Shown: piece after piece, positions 8,413 to 17,858 of the stretch
How positions within the stretch are numbered: the first letter of the stretch is position 1
Layout: each line of letters opens with the position of its first letter
Source: Betaproteobacteria bacterium
Lineage (GTDB): Bacteria > Pseudomonadota > Gammaproteobacteria > Burkholderiales > SG8-39
Assembly: GCA_947466535.1 (NCBI GenBank)
Contig: CANIEV010000028.1
Span: 1 to 32,187, forward strand
Length of the DNA stretch: 32,187 nt
Direction of reading: 5' to 3'
Notes under the pieces: model-generated
Seen by the model: the letters and a program-made list of their open reading frames with translations, nothing else
Told to the model about the DNA's origin: nothing
Database searches by the model: none
Position numbers and translations under genes: made by a program

Positions 8413-9345
8413 CTAGGCGGTGAGCCAGTCGCGGGCGGTGAGGAACCTGCTGTAGAGTTCGGCCTCGGGCGTTCCCGCCGCGGGTGACCAGTCATAGCGC
8501 CAGCTGACCGAGGGCGGCATCGACATAAGGATCGATTCGGTGCGGCCGCCGGACTGCAGCCCGAACAGGGTGCCGCGGTCCCAGACCAGATTGAACTCGA
8601 CATAGCGCCCGCGGCGATAGGACTGGAAATCGCGTTCGCGCTCGCCCCACGCCATCCCGCGGCGGCGTTCTGCCACCGGAAGGTAGGCGGCAAGAAACGA
8701 ATCACCCACGCTGCGCACGAGGCCGAAGTTCGCGTCGAACCCGTCGGCGTTCAGGTCGTCGAAAAAGATGCCGCCGATGCCGCGCGGTTCGCGCCGGTGT
8801 TTCAGATAGAAATACTCGTCGCACTGACGCTTGAAGCGCGGGTAGTGGTCGCCACCGAACGGCGCAAGCGCATCGGCGCAGGTGCGATGGAAGTGAATGC
8901 AGTCTTCCTCGAAGCCGTAATACGGCGTGAGGTCCATGCCGCCGCCGAACCACCACGCGTCCTCCGCGCCCGGCGCGCGGGCGAGGAAAAAGCGCACGTT
9001 CAGATGCACCGTCGGGCAGTACGGATTGCGCGGATGCAGCACCAGCGACACGCCCATTGCGTCGAAGCCGCGGCCGGCGAGCTCCGGGCGCGAGGCGCTC
9101 GCCGAAGGCGGCAACCGTTCGCCTTTCACGTGTGAAAACGCGACACCTCCGCGTTCGAAGAATTCGCCGCCTTCGATCACGCGGGTGTCGCCGCCGCCGC
9201 CTTCGGGGCGCTCCCAGGTGTCGCGCCGGAATCGTCCGCCGCCGTCGAATTGCTCCAGCCCGCCGACGATGCGGTCCTGCAGCCCGGCGAAGTAGCTTTT
9301 GACCGTGGCGAGGTCGATCGTGCCGATGTTGATGGCTGGGGCCAT
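8413..9345 (-). CDS. hemF: Aerobic coproporphyrinogen-III oxidase
   Basis: Oxygen-dependent oxidative decarboxylation of coproporphyrinogen III to protoporphyrinogen IX, in the cytoplasm. The 310-residue product matches the family length and shows its hallmarks: [72 protein letters not shown] and [21 protein letters not shown]. It is the last gene of the dusB-fis-purH-purD-hemF run, eight bases after purD, and converges on hemY. Its presence implies haem synthesis in oxygen; an anaerobic hemN is not in the window. Confidence 0.97.
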   Translation of the reverse strand: MAPAINIGTIDLATVKSYFAGLQDRIVGGLEQFDGGGRFRRDTWERPEGGGGDTRVIEGGEFFERGGVAFSHVKGERLPPSASASRPELAGRGFDAMGVSLVLHPRNPYCPTVHLNVRFFLARAPGAEDAWWFGGGMDLTPYYGFEEDCIHFHRTCADALAPFGGDHYPRFKRQCDEYFYLKHRREPRGIGGIFFDDLNADGFDANFGLVRSVGDSFLAAYLPVAERRRGMAWGERERDFQSYRRGRYVEFNLVWDRGTLFGLQSGGRTESILMSMPPSVSWRYDWSPAAGTPEAELYSRFLTARDWLTA

Positions 9346-9353
9346 GGGCCGGC

Positions 9354-10631
9354 TCAGTCCTTGCGCGGGGCGATTCCGCGATGTCCGATGTCGCGGCGGA
9401 ACCGCATGCCGTCGAAGCGGATCGACTCGATCGCCTGGTAGGCGCGGCGCTGCGCCATCTTGATCGAATCGCCAAGCGCGGTGACGCAGAGCACGCGGCC
9501 GCCGGAGGTCGCGGGCTTGCCGCCTGACAATGCGGTGCCGGCGTGGAACACGTGGCAGTCCTCGGTCGCCGCGGGCAGGCCGCTGATCGGGTCGCCCTTG
9601 CGCGGATTGTCGGGGTAGCCGTGGGCCGCGAGCACCACGCCAAGCGCGGTGCGACGGTCCCAGATCGCTTCCGCCCGATCGAGCCGGCCGTCGATGGCAT
9701 GTTCGACGAGTTCGAACAGATCGCTTTTCAGGCGCATCAGGATCGGCTGCGTCTCGGGGTCACCGAGGCGGCAGTTGAATTCCAGCACCTTCGCGTTGCC
9801 CTTGCGGTCGATCATCAGGCCGGCATAGAGAAAGCCGGTGTAGGGGTGGCCGTCACCCGCCATGCCGCTGAGCACCGGCTGGATCACTTCCCGCACGACG
9901 CGGGCATGCAGCTCGGGCGTCACCACCGGCGCGGGTGAATACGCGCCCATGCCACCGGTGTTCGGGCCGAGATCTCCGTCCTGCAGCCGCTTGTGGTCTT
10001 GACTGGTGGCAAGCGTCAGCACATGGCTGCCGTCGCACATGACGATGAAGCTTGCCTCTTCGCCTTCGAGGAACTCCTCGATCACCACCCGGTGGCCGGC
10101 TTCACCCATCGAGCCCCCGACGAGCATCGCATCGATCGCCGCGTGTGCGTCGGCTTCGTCCATCGCTACCACCACGCCCTTGCCGGCCGCAAGGCCGTCG
10201 GCCTTGATCACGATCGGCGCGCCGCGCGCAGCCACGTAATCGTGTGCAGCGCGCGGATCGGTGAAACTCGCGAACTCCGCGGTCGGTATGTTGTGGCGCT
10301 GCATGAAGTTCTTGGCGAACTCCTTGGAGGCCTCGAGCTGTGCGCAGGCCCGGCTGGGCCCGAAGATGCGCAGGCCCCGCGACTGGAAGAGGTCCACCAC
10401 CCCGGCGGCGAGCGGCGCCTCAGGTCCCACGACCGTCAGGCCGATCGGTTCGCGCTGCGCGAAATCGGCGAGTGCCTCCAGATCGGTGATCGCGAGGTTT
10501 TCAACTCCGGGTTCAGTCGCGGTGCCGGCATTGCCCGGTGCGACAAAGACTTTCTGCACCCGCGGGCTTTGCGCGAGACGCCAGGCGATCGCGTGCTCGC
10601 GTCCGCCCGAGCCGATGACAAGTACTTTCAC
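9354..10631 (-). CDS. purD: Phosphoribosylamine-glycine ligase (GAR synthetase)
   Basis: ATP-dependent ligation of glycine to phosphoribosylamine, step two of de novo purine synthesis. The 425-residue ATP-grasp protein starts [17 protein letters not shown] and contains [14 protein letters not shown], the ATP-grasp segment [17 protein letters not shown], the signature [22 protein letters not shown] and the metal-binding [13 protein letters not shown]. It is encoded 18 bases after purH and 8 bases before hemF, consistent with one transcript. All conserved motifs are intact. Confidence 0.97.
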   Translation of the reverse strand: MKVLVIGSGGREHAIAWRLAQSPRVQKVFVAPGNAGTATEPGVENLAITDLEALADFAQREPIGLTVVGPEAPLAAGVVDLFQSRGLRIFGPSRACAQLEASKEFAKNFMQRHNIPTAEFASFTDPRAAHDYVAARGAPIVIKADGLAAGKGVVVAMDEADAHAAIDAMLVGGSMGEAGHRVVIEEFLEGEEASFIVMCDGSHVLTLATSQDHKRLQDGDLGPNTGGMGAYSPAPVVTPELHARVVREVIQPVLSGMAGDGHPYTGFLYAGLMIDRKGNAKVLEFNCRLGDPETQPILMRLKSDLFELVEHAIDGRLDRAEAIWDRRTALGVVLAAHGYPDNPRKGDPISGLPAATEDCHVFHAGTALSGGKPATSGGRVLCVTALGDSIKMAQRRAYQAIESIRFDGMRFRRDIGHRGIAPRKD

Positions 10632-10649
10632 GTGTTTTCCGTAGCCCGC

Positions 10650-12215
10650 TCAGTGCCTGAAGTGCCGTGCGCCGGTGAACACCATCGCAATGCCGAGTTC
10701 ATCGGCTGCGGCGATAACCTCGTCGTCGCGCACGCTGCCGCCAGGCTGGATTACCGCTTTCGCGCCGGCTTGCGCCACGACTTCCACGCCGTCGCGGAAG
10801 GGAAAGAACGCGTCCGAGGCGACCACCGATCCGGCGAGTGAAAGCCCCGCGTTCTGCGCCTTGATCGAGGCAATGCGCGCGCTGTCGACCCGGCTCATCT
10901 GGCCCGCGCCCACGCCAAGCGTGCGGTTTGAGCCGCAGAACACGATCGCATTCGACTTGACGTACTTGGCAACGCGCCAGGCAAACAGCAGATCGTCGAG
11001 TTGTGCCGGCGTCGGCTGCAGTTTTGTCACCACACGAAGCTGCGCGGCGGTGATATTCAGGCTGTCGGGCGACTGCACCAGCAGTCCTCCGCCGACCCGC
11101 TTGACGTCCCAGGGAACGGTCCCGCTGCCAAGGTCGACTTCGAGAAGCCGCGCATTCTGCTTCGTCGCAAATGTCTTGCGCGCGGCATCGTCATAGGCGG
11201 GCGCGATCACGACTTCGACGAACTGTTTGGTGACTGCCTCGGCCGCCGCGCCGTCGAGCGGACGGTTGAAGGCGATGATCCCGCCAAACGCGGAGCTGGG
11301 GTCTGTTGCGAACGCGAGCTTGTAGGCGTCCAGCGGCGTGTCCGCCACTGCGACGCCGCAGGGGTTGGCGTGCTTGACGATCACGCAGGCGGGGCGATCG
11401 AAGGTCTTGACGCATTCCCAGGCTGCATCCGAATCGCCGATGTTGTTGTACGAGAGTTCCTTGCCCTGCAACTGGCGGTAGTGCGCGAGACTGCCCGCGG
11501 CGGGCTCGAGGTCGCGGTAGAACGCGGCGCTCTGGTGCGGATTTTCGCCATAGCGCATGTCCTGCACCTTCACGAACTGCGCGGTGAAGCGCTCCGGATA
11601 GGCGTTGCGCGTGCCATCGGGCGCGAGCGACCCGAGGTAGTTGCTGACCGCGGCGTCGTAGGCGGCGGTATGGGCGAAGACCTTTTTTGCCAGCGTGAAT
11701 CGGGTGGGTTCCGACAACGCGCCCGCGTTCGCGCGAAGCTCATCGAGGATTGACGCGTAATCGGAGGGGGCGGTTACCACGGCGACACCGCCGTAGTTCT
11801 TGGCCGCCGCGCGGAGCATTGTCGGGCCGCCGATGTCGATGTTCTCGATCGCATCCTCCAGCGGGCAGTCGGCACGCGCCACGGTCTGCGCGAACGGGTA
11901 GAGGTTCACCACGACCATGTCGATCGGATCGATGCCGGCATCGGCTATTGCCTTGAGGTGCGCAGGCAGATCGCGGCGTGCGAGCAATCCGCCGTGGATC
12001 TTCGGATGCAGGGTCTTGACGCGGCCGTCGAGCATCTCGGGAAAGCCGGTCACCTGCGCAACCTCGGTGACATCCAGCCCGGCGTCGGCGAGCAGTTTCG
12101 CGGTGCCGCCGGTGGAGACGAAACGGATGCCGAATTTCGCCAGTCCGCGCGCGAATTCGAGCACGCCGGTCTTGTCAGATACGCTGATAAGGGCGCGGCG
12201 AACCGTGATGTTCAT
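10650..12215 (-). CDS. purH: Bifunctional AICAR formyltransferase / IMP cyclohydrolase
   Basis: Catalyses the last two steps of IMP synthesis. The 521 residues comprise an N-terminal MGS-like IMP cyclohydrolase domain ([56 protein letters not shown]) and a C-terminal AICAR formyltransferase domain with [16 protein letters not shown], the catalytic KHANPCGVA and [12 protein letters not shown]. Start ATG 12215 lies 11 bases after the fis stop, and its purine-rich ribosome binding site (AGAGG) overlaps that stop, suggesting translational coupling to fis. Confidence 0.97.
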   Translation of the reverse strand: MNITVRRALISVSDKTGVLEFARGLAKFGIRFVSTGGTAKLLADAGLDVTEVAQVTGFPEMLDGRVKTLHPKIHGGLLARRDLPAHLKAIADAGIDPIDMVVVNLYPFAQTVARADCPLEDAIENIDIGGPTMLRAAAKNYGGVAVVTAPSDYASILDELRANAGALSEPTRFTLAKKVFAHTAAYDAAVSNYLGSLAPDGTRNAYPERFTAQFVKVQDMRYGENPHQSAAFYRDLEPAAGSLAHYRQLQGKELSYNNIGDSDAAWECVKTFDRPACVIVKHANPCGVAVADTPLDAYKLAFATDPSSAFGGIIAFNRPLDGAAAEAVTKQFVEVVIAPAYDDAARKTFATKQNARLLEVDLGSGTVPWDVKRVGGGLLVQSPDSLNITAAQLRVVTKLQPTPAQLDDLLFAWRVAKYVKSNAIVFCGSNRTLGVGAGQMSRVDSARIASIKAQNAGLSLAGSVVASDAFFPFRDGVEVVAQAGAKAVIQPGGSVRDDEVIAAADELGIAMVFTGARHFRH

Positions 12216-12226
12216 TCGCCGGACCT

Positions 12227-12466
12227 CTAGGTCTTGATCTTCAGCGAGAGCATCTTCTTTCGCAGCGTGTTGCGGTTGATGCCTAGCATCTCCGCCGCGA
12301 TGGTCTGGTTGCCTTCGGCGTGATCGAGAACCACCTCGAGCAGCGGGCGCTCCACGTTCTTCAGCACCATGTCGTAGACCGAGCGCGGCGTCGCGCCGTC
12401 CAGGTCCTTGAAGTAACGCTCCAGCGATCGACGGACGCAGTCCCCGATTTCGTTTGTCTGCCTCAT
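12227..12466 (-). CDS. fis: Fis-family nucleoid-associated DNA-binding protein
   Basis: Small (79 residues) Fis-type factor. The C-terminal helix-turn-helix [34 protein letters not shown] is unmistakable. At 79 residues it is shorter than the 98-residue E. coli protein and lacks the flexible N-terminal arm linked to Hin/Gin stimulation, as in betaproteobacterial Fis generally. Its ATG overlaps the dusB stop by 4 bases, the same dusB-fis arrangement as in E. coli, so expression is probably coupled to dusB and driven by the promoter at 13510-13538. Autoregulation is known in E. coli but not shown here. Confidence 0.95.
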   Translation of the reverse strand: MRQTNEIGDCVRRSLERYFKDLDGATPRSVYDMVLKNVERPLLEVVLDHAEGNQTIAAEMLGINRNTLRKKMLSLKIKT

Positions 12467-13470
12467 GCAGCTAACCTCTCGTCATATCGCAGCCGGTCGC
12501 CGGCCTGCGCGAGTTCATCAAAAAAGCGGATTACCGCCGAGCGCTGCGAATCGCAGGTCTCGAGCGTGTTCATGAATCGGCGGAAATGCTCGCCACCGGG
12601 CAGGTCGCGCGTGTACCAGCCGATGTGCTTGCGCGCCACGCGCACGCCGGATTCGGCGCCGTAGAGGGAATACAGTCCCTCGAGGTGCTCGAGAAGAACG
12701 GCGCGGATTTCGGCGACCATCGGGGCGGGTGCAGTCTGCCCCGTGGCGATGAGGTGCTCGATCTCGCGAAAGATCCAGGGTCGTCCCTGGGCCGCGCGCC
12801 CGATCATCACGCCGTCGGCACCGGTGTAGTCGAGCACGCGTTTTGCATCTTCCGGGCTGTTGATGTCGCCGTTGGCAATCACCGGCAGCTGCGTCGCCTG
12901 CTTTACCGCGCGGATCGTGTCGTATTCCGCATCACCCGAGAAGCCGCAGGCGCGGGTGCGGCCGTGCAGGGCGAGCGCGCGGATACCGCTTTGTTCGGCA
13001 ATGCGCGCCACAGTGAGCGCGTTGCGATTGGTCGCGTCCCAGCCGGTGCGGAACTTGAGCGTCACCGGCACATCCACCGCGCGAGCGACGGATTCGAGGA
13101 TGCGGCCAACGAGCGTCTCGTGGCGCAGCAGGGACGAACCCGCCATCGCGTTGCACACTTTTTTTGCCGGGCAGCCCATGTTGATGTCGATGATCTGCGC
13201 GCCGCGGTCAACGTTGTAGCGCGCAGCATCGGCCATCATTTGAGGATCAGCGCCGGCGATCTGCACCGAAATCGGATCGGTCTCGCCGGTGTGGTCGGTA
13301 CGAAGCCGCCCCTTGCGCGTATCGCGCAGCGACGCCTGCGAGGACACCATCTCCGACACCGCGAGTCCGGCGCCGAATCGCCTGCAGAGTTGCCGGAACG
13401 GCCTGTCCGTGACGCCTGCCATCGGCGCGACAAACAAATTGTTCCTCAGCACGTGTGTGCCGATTTGCAC
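12463..13470 (-). CDS. dusB: tRNA-dihydrouridine synthase B
   Basis: FMN-dependent reduction of specific uridines in the tRNA D-loop. The 335-residue TIM-barrel protein opens with [22 protein letters not shown] and has the Dus signature [21 protein letters not shown] (active-site Cys100), [40 protein letters not shown] and [18 protein letters not shown] 13470 is the start because the family N-terminus ([10 protein letters not shown]) begins there; no strong ribosome binding site is seen. Lys codons next to the active Cys form a run of seven A residues, read here without a frameshift. First gene of the dusB-fis-purH-purD-hemF run. Confidence 0.95.
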   Translation of the reverse strand: MQIGTHVLRNNLFVAPMAGVTDRPFRQLCRRFGAGLAVSEMVSSQASLRDTRKGRLRTDHTGETDPISVQIAGADPQMMADAARYNVDRGAQIIDINMGCPAKKVCNAMAGSSLLRHETLVGRILESVARAVDVPVTLKFRTGWDATNRNALTVARIAEQSGIRALALHGRTRACGFSGDAEYDTIRAVKQATQLPVIANGDINSPEDAKRVLDYTGADGVMIGRAAQGRPWIFREIEHLIATGQTAPAPMVAEIRAVLLEHLEGLYSLYGAESGVRVARKHIGWYTRDLPGGEHFRRFMNTLETCDSQRSAVIRFFDELAQAGDRLRYDERLAA

Positions 13471-13509
13471 GATCGTTTTCTCGGAGGGGGTGAAAGACGG
13501 GAGGGGAAT

Positions 13510-13538
13510 TCTATACCTAATCGACGCATCGACATCAA
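13510..13538 (-). promoter_or_regulatory. Sigma70-type promoter for dusB-fis
   Basis: On the minus strand, a -35 TTGATG (13538-13533) is separated by 17 bases from a -10 TATAGA (13515-13510, within TATAGAAT). Transcription would begin near 13503, giving a leader of about 33 bases before the GTG of dusB. Hexamers, spacing and position all fit; it overlaps the hairpin at 13520-13579. Confidence 0.6.
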
Positions 13539-13579
13539 CACTTCCTTTGTGAAAAAACAGGAAATGTTTTTGCGTCGAT
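13520..13579. repeat. Large imperfect inverted repeat upstream of dusB
   Basis: Outer arms ATCGACGCA (13520-13528) and TGCGTCGAT (13571-13579) are perfect complements. Inner arms AACACTTCCT (13537-13546) and AGGAAATGTT (13559-13568) pair with one mismatch around a 12-base loop. It fills almost the whole ubiH-dusB gap and includes the dusB -35 hexamer. It may end ubiH transcription or bind a regulator; no U-tract follows the outer stem. Confidence 0.6.
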
Positions 13580-13582
13580 GGT

Positions 13583-14755
13583 TTACGGCAAAGCCCTCGC
13601 GCCGAACATCATCCGCCGTGCAAGAAATTCGCGCGCCGGAGGCAAGACATCGAGCGCGAACAGGCCGAATCCGCGCGCGCAACGCGCAAACGGGTCGTCG
13701 GTGGAGAACATTCGCACGAATAAATCCGTGGCGCGTACGCTGCCGACGCGATCAAGTCTGCGTCGGCGCAGATAGTGCTCGACGAACTCTGCGCCGCCGA
13801 TTTCTTCGCGAGGCCACGAACCGGCGAGTTCCGCAAGTTCCCATGCGTCCCGAAGTCCGAGGTTAAGCCCCTGTCCCGCAACCGGATGCAATGTTTGCGC
13901 GGCGTTGCCGATTGTCAGCACCTGCGGTACAGGCGATGGATCGCGCACCCGCAGTTGCAGCGGGAAAACACCGCGTTCGCCCGCTTCGATGAATGCGCCT
14001 GCCCTGCGCCCGAATGCGGTGCCGAGTCGCGCAAGAAACTCGTGTTCCGGCAGCGCTGCCAATGTGTGTGCGTCGTCCGGTTGCACGCTCCAGACGAGTG
14101 CATAACGGTCGCGATACGGCAAAAGCGCGATCGGCCCGTCTTCGGTGAATCGTTCCCAGGCGCGCCCTTCAGAGGGGTTGTCGGTCTTCACCGAGGCGAC
14201 CAGCGCGGACTGATGGTAGTCGCGCTGCGTCACCGGGGTTGCACCGGCTGAAATGGCATCGATCGGGGGCAACGTGCCTTCGGCGATCACGAGCAGCCGG
14301 GTCCGGAGATGCTGAATAGCCTGGCCCGAGTACGGGTCTGAGGTCACGCTGACAGTAATCTGTCCTGCGTGCGCTTCCGATCCGGTGACGGTACCGTTCA
14401 TCGGTTTCCTGTCGAGTGTCCGGCCGAGCGCGGGCAAAAGGTCCGAATACGCGATTACGTGACCCAGCGCGGGAAGCTTGTAATCCCTGTGATCGATCAG
14501 TGTGCGTCCGAAGCCGCCGCGCTGCGACACATGGATGGTGCGAATCGGTGTCGCGTTCAGCCCGCGCCATGCACCCAGCCGTTCGAGCAAAATCCGGCTT
14601 GCGTGCGAAAGCGCGATCGGGCGGTCGGAGGCGGTCGTCGATGTGCTGACGACTGTGGCTCGTACGCCGAACTGCTCAAGCGCCCGGGCGAGTGCGAGGC
14701 CGACCGGTCCGCCGCCGGCGATGACGATGTCTGCGGATTCAGGCACTGCCGACAA
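13583..14755 (-). CDS. ubiH: UbiH/UbiF-family FAD-dependent ubiquinone hydroxylase
   Basis: Aromatic-ring hydroxylase of ubiquinone synthesis, 390 residues. The FAD dinucleotide fold is IVIAGGGPVGLALARALEQFG (residues ~10-30), and the second FAD motif with the family's conserved end is TIGNAAQTLHPVAGQGLNLGLRDAWELA. The central DG motif usual in these flavoproteins (D-G-x-x-S) is replaced by AEG at 158-160. UbiH is preferred to UbiF or UbiI from length and neighbourhood (pepP upstream, as in E. coli pepP-ubiH), but the exact position hydroxylated cannot be read from sequence. Its start overlaps the end of pepP by 17 bases. Confidence 0.88.
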   Translation of the reverse strand: MSAVPESADIVIAGGGPVGLALARALEQFGVRATVVSTSTTASDRPIALSHASRILLERLGAWRGLNATPIRTIHVSQRGGFGRTLIDHRDYKLPALGHVIAYSDLLPALGRTLDRKPMNGTVTGSEAHAGQITVSVTSDPYSGQAIQHLRTRLLVIAEGTLPPIDAISAGATPVTQRDYHQSALVASVKTDNPSEGRAWERFTEDGPIALLPYRDRYALVWSVQPDDAHTLAALPEHEFLARLGTAFGRRAGAFIEAGERGVFPLQLRVRDPSPVPQVLTIGNAAQTLHPVAGQGLNLGLRDAWELAELAGSWPREEIGGAEFVEHYLRRRRLDRVGSVRATDLFVRMFSTDDPFARCARGFGLFALDVLPPAREFLARRMMFGARALP

Positions 14756-16043
14756 GTGCCTCGATGTCCGCCGCGGCCTTGGGTGTCTCCCGGGTAAGCA
14801 CTTCGCAGCCCGACTCGGTGACGAGCACGTCGTCTTCGATGCGGATGCCGATGTTCCAGAATTTTTCCGGCACCTTGTCGTTCGGACGCACGTAGCAGCC
14901 AGGCTCGACGGTGAGCGTCATGCCGGGTTGAAGCGGACGCCAGGCATTCGCGTGTTTGTACTCGCCGACGTCGTGCACATCCAGGCCGAGCCAGTGGCCG
15001 GTGCGATGCATGTAGAAGCGGCGGTAGTCCTCGGTTTCGATGACCCGGTCGAGCGGACCTTCGCACAAGCCAAGGTCAATGAATCCCTGCGCGAGAATTC
15101 TTACCGCCGCTTCGTGCGGTTCGTTCCAATGGCGTGCGGGTTTCACCGCGGCGATCGCGGCAAGCTGCGATTCGAGCACGATCTCGTAGAGATCGCGCTG
15201 CGGTCCGGAGAACTTGCCGCCCACCGGCCAGGTGCGGGTGATGTCGGCCGCATAGCCGTCAAGCTCGCAGCCGGCATCGACCAGCAGCAGGGCGCCGTCG
15301 GCAAGCGGCTGGTTGTTTTCGCGGTAATGCAGCACGCAGGCGTTCGCGCCGCCGGCGACAATCGGCCAGTAGGCGGGATACTGTGCGCCGCCTCGGCGGA
15401 ATTCGTATTGCAGTTCGGCCTCGATTTCATACTCGGCCTTGCCCGGGCGCGTGGCGCGCATCGCGCGCACATGTGCCGCTGCAGAGATCGTGGCCGCGCG
15501 ACGCATGGTGGTGATTTCCGCGTCGTCCTTGAACAGGCGCATTTCGTCGAGCGCGAGCCGCACATCGCGGATGTCGCCGGGCGCACTTATGCCGGTGCGC
15601 GCCTGTGCTCGAACCTGATTAAGCCATCCGAGCACGCGGGTATCCCAGACGGTGTCGGCGCCCGGGGCGTACCAGAGCGCGGGCTGGTTGGCGATCAGTC
15701 CGGGGAGCATTTCATCGAGCAGGCCGATCGAATGGGTTTCGTCCACGCCAAAGTGCTCGCGAGCTGCCTCCGGGCCGAATCGGAACCCTTCCCAGAGTTC
15801 GCGCTCCACGTTCTTGTCGCGGCAGAACAGGATCGAGCGAGGCTCGGCGCCGGCGATCAGGACCAGCACCGCCTCCGGTTCGGGAAAGCCGCAGAGGTAC
15901 CAGAAGTAGCTGTCGTAGCGGAACAGGTAGTCGCTGTCGCGATTGCGCATGCGCTCGTGGGCGGTCGGGATGATCGCGATCCCGGTCTGCATCGTCTGCT
16001 GCAGACGGCGGCGTCGTTCTGACTGCTTTTCGTAGTCGCTCAT
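14739..16043 (-). CDS. pepP: Xaa-Pro aminopeptidase (M24B)
   Basis: Removes N-terminal residues preceding proline; a cytoplasmic metalloenzyme. The 434 residues contain an N-terminal AMP_N creatinase-like domain (RDSDYLFRYDSYFWYLCGFPEPEAVLVL) and a pita-bread M24 domain with all five metal ligands visible: two Asp in LVDAGCELDGYAADITRTW, His in HRTGHWLGLDVHDVG, Glu in TVEPGCYV and Glu in GIRIEDDVLVT. The gene lies 54 bases after murU and overlaps ubiH by 17 bases; pepP-ubiH adjacency is also seen in E. coli. Identification is secure. Confidence 0.96.
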   Translation of the reverse strand: MSDYEKQSERRRRLQQTMQTGIAIIPTAHERMRNRDSDYLFRYDSYFWYLCGFPEPEAVLVLIAGAEPRSILFCRDKNVERELWEGFRFGPEAAREHFGVDETHSIGLLDEMLPGLIANQPALWYAPGADTVWDTRVLGWLNQVRAQARTGISAPGDIRDVRLALDEMRLFKDDAEITTMRRAATISAAAHVRAMRATRPGKAEYEIEAELQYEFRRGGAQYPAYWPIVAGGANACVLHYRENNQPLADGALLLVDAGCELDGYAADITRTWPVGGKFSGPQRDLYEIVLESQLAAIAAVKPARHWNEPHEAAVRILAQGFIDLGLCEGPLDRVIETEDYRRFYMHRTGHWLGLDVHDVGEYKHANAWRPLQPGMTLTVEPGCYVRPNDKVPEKFWNIGIRIEDDVLVTESGCEVLTRETPKAAADIEALVGSA

Positions 16044-16097
16044 CGTGTCTCTAATGGGTTGTGGTGAACGGCCGAACCCGCCGCGTAACGCGCACGT

Positions 16098-16766
16098 CTA
16101 GGCCGGGCGAAGCATCCGGTCGAGTTCCGCGAGTCGTTGCGGTGTTCCGATATCCTGCCAGAGTCCGGTGTGGATTTCCCCGCTCGCGCGTCCGTCGTCG
16201 GCCGCGCGGCGCAAAAGGGGCGCGAGTTTCGCCGCCTGACCGGGAACCAGCGCCCGGAACATTTCTGCACGGTACACGCCGATGCCGGAAAAAGTAAGCA
16301 TCGTCTGCCCGCGATTGCGCAATTCCCCGCTTTCCAGCGTGAAATCGCCGTTCGGGTTGTGCGCGGGGTTCGGCACGAGAAGCACATGCGCAAGCCGCGT
16401 TTCGCGCGGCTGTGCGGCAAGATGGCGGAAGTCGATATCGGAGTGGATGTCCCCGTTGACGACGAGAAAGGACTCACCGAGCAGCGGCAGGGCCTTGCGA
16501 ATGCCGCCCGCGGTCTCGAGCGCGGTGCCTTCGGGGGAATACCTGATTGATGCGTCATACGCCGAGCCGTCGCCGAGCATAGCCTCGATCTTTTCGCCAA
16601 GATGCGCATGATTGATCACGAGTTCAGTGAAGCCCGAGCGCACCAGTGCCTCGATCGTCCAGGCGATCAGCGGCTTTCCGCCCGCTTCGAGCAAGGGCTT
16701 GGGCGTCGAATCGGTCAGCGGGCGCATGCGCTCGCCGCGGCCTGCGGCGAGGATCATCGCTTTCAT
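16098..16766 (-). CDS. murU: N-acetylmuramate-1-phosphate uridylyltransferase-like nucleotidyltransferase
   Basis: Sugar-1-phosphate nucleotidyltransferase of 222 residues. The N-terminal MKAMILAAGRGERMRPLTDSTPKPLLEAGGKPLI is the canonical nucleotide-binding motif; FLVVNGDIHSDIDF carries the metal-binding Asp, and FSGIGVYRAEMF and GEIHTGLWQDIGTPQRLAELD follow. The start is ATG 16766; longer in-frame sequence upstream overlaps amgK and is not coding. It sits 34 bases after a phosphotransferase gene resembling AmgK, and the pair is known to recycle MurNAc to UDP-MurNAc in Pseudomonas, bypassing MurA (the fosfomycin target). Substrate assignment rests on this pairing, not on motifs alone. Confidence 0.88.
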   Translation of the reverse strand: MKAMILAAGRGERMRPLTDSTPKPLLEAGGKPLIAWTIEALVRSGFTELVINHAHLGEKIEAMLGDGSAYDASIRYSPEGTALETAGGIRKALPLLGESFLVVNGDIHSDIDFRHLAAQPRETRLAHVLLVPNPAHNPNGDFTLESGELRNRGQTMLTFSGIGVYRAEMFRALVPGQAAKLAPLLRRAADDGRASGEIHTGLWQDIGTPQRLAELDRMLRPA

Positions 16767-16800
16767 CGGTACGGGTAATCCGGTAGAGGCGTCGCGAAAT

Positions 16801-17781
16801 TCAAGCGGCGGCTCCGTCCTGCAGCCGGTCGACGAGTTTTGCGAGCGGAGCAAGTTCGCGGTAGCGTTCGCTGGCGCGGCGCAGGTAGCCGAGCACGCGC
16901 GGCTGGTCATCGAGATAGCCTCGCTTGCCGTCCCGGCAGGCGAGGCGGGCGAAGATTCCGACCACCTTGATCTGGCGCTGCACGCCCATCCATTCGAAAT
17001 CGCGGTAGAACTCGCCGAAATCGGCGTGCACCGGCAGGCCGGCTCGCCGCGCCTGGTCCCAGTAGAAGATCGCCCAGTCAATGACGCGTTCCTCGTCCCA
17101 GGCAATGTATGCGTCGCGCAGGAGCGAGACGAGGTCGTAGGTGATCGGCCCTTCGACCGCATCCTGGAAATCCAGCACTCCGGGTCCGGGGTCGCAGACC
17201 ATCAGGTTGCGCGAATGGTAGTCGCGATGCACGAATACCCGCGGCTGGGCGAGGTTGTTCGCGAGGATGCTTTCGAACGCAAGGCGCAAGGACTCGTCGT
17301 CATCGGGGATAAGAGGCGCACCAAGCTGACGCTCGATGTACCACTCCGGAAACAATTTGAGCTCGCGGGTGAGCAGGGCCCGGTCGTAGGGAGGTAGAAC
17401 CTCCGGGCGGCTGGCCGCCTGAATTTTTACCAGGGCGCGGATCGCCTCCTTGTAGAGCCCGTCTGCGCTCGCTTCGTTCAGTTCATCGAGATACGTCCTG
17501 TTGCCGAGGTCGCTCAGCAGAAGGAATCCCTGTTCCAGATCCTGCGCGTGAACCCGTGGCACAACCACGCCGGCTTCGCCGAAAAGCGCCGCGATGCGGA
17601 CGAACGGGCGGCAGTCTTCCTTGTCGGGGGGCGCGTCCATTGCGATGCGCGAACCGCCATCGGGCAGGCTGATCCGGAAGTAACGCCGGAAGCTCGCATC
17701 GCTGGAGGCGGGAGCGAGCGCAAACTTATCGGTGCCAACGGAAGCGGCAAGCCATTGGCGCAGCAGTTGAATTCTGTCCAC
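16801..17781 (-). CDS. amgK: Anomeric MurNAc/GlcNAc kinase-like phosphotransferase
   Basis: APH-fold kinase of 326 residues. The catalytic loop is VFVHRDYHSRNLMV (His185-Asp187) and the metal-binding Asp follows in VLDFQDAVEGP (204-207); the N-lobe shows SSDASFRRYFRI. The start is GTG 17781, because AAGG precedes it by a proper distance, a -10-like TAAAAT lies at 17813-17808, and homology starts there; the 55 codons further upstream look non-coding. With MurU it would phosphorylate MurNAc at C1 and then uridylylate it for peptidoglycan recycling. Other aminoglycoside-phosphotransferase-like roles cannot be excluded, but gene order supports this one. Divergent from lptD. Confidence 0.85.
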   Translation of the reverse strand: MDRIQLLRQWLAASVGTDKFALAPASSDASFRRYFRISLPDGGSRIAMDAPPDKEDCRPFVRIAALFGEAGVVVPRVHAQDLEQGFLLLSDLGNRTYLDELNEASADGLYKEAIRALVKIQAASRPEVLPPYDRALLTRELKLFPEWYIERQLGAPLIPDDDESLRLAFESILANNLAQPRVFVHRDYHSRNLMVCDPGPGVLDFQDAVEGPITYDLVSLLRDAYIAWDEERVIDWAIFYWDQARRAGLPVHADFGEFYRDFEWMGVQRQIKVVGIFARLACRDGKRGYLDDQPRVLGYLRRASERYRELAPLAKLVDRLQDGAAA

Positions 17782-17807
17782 GATTGCCTTGTGAAGGGAT
17801 TTGTGCG

Positions 17808-17816
17808 ATTTTACCA
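17808..17816 (-). promoter_or_regulatory. Extended -10 element for amgK
   Basis: On the minus strand TGGTAAAAT (17816-17808) gives an extended -10 about 27 bases before the amgK GTG. A TTGAAG at 17840-17835 is the best -35 candidate, but the spacing of 21 bases is too long for a standard promoter. The divergent lptD promoter must lie in the same 77-base gap; I could not identify it. Confidence 0.45.
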
Positions 17817-17858
17817 GCCGCTTTCCCCATAACTCTTCAAGACAAGTCCCCCAAGAAT

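Noticed and set aside
13150-13170. Run of seven A residues in dusB beside the active-site Cys, considered as a programmed frameshift site
   Set aside because: The zero frame continues through the complete Dus family sequence, and no downstream structure or useful alternative frame was seen.
14502-16022. 506-codon plus-strand frame opposite pepP
   Set aside because: It is antisense to a well-conserved metallopeptidase and shows His/Arg/Gly-rich composition typical of high-GC shadow frames.
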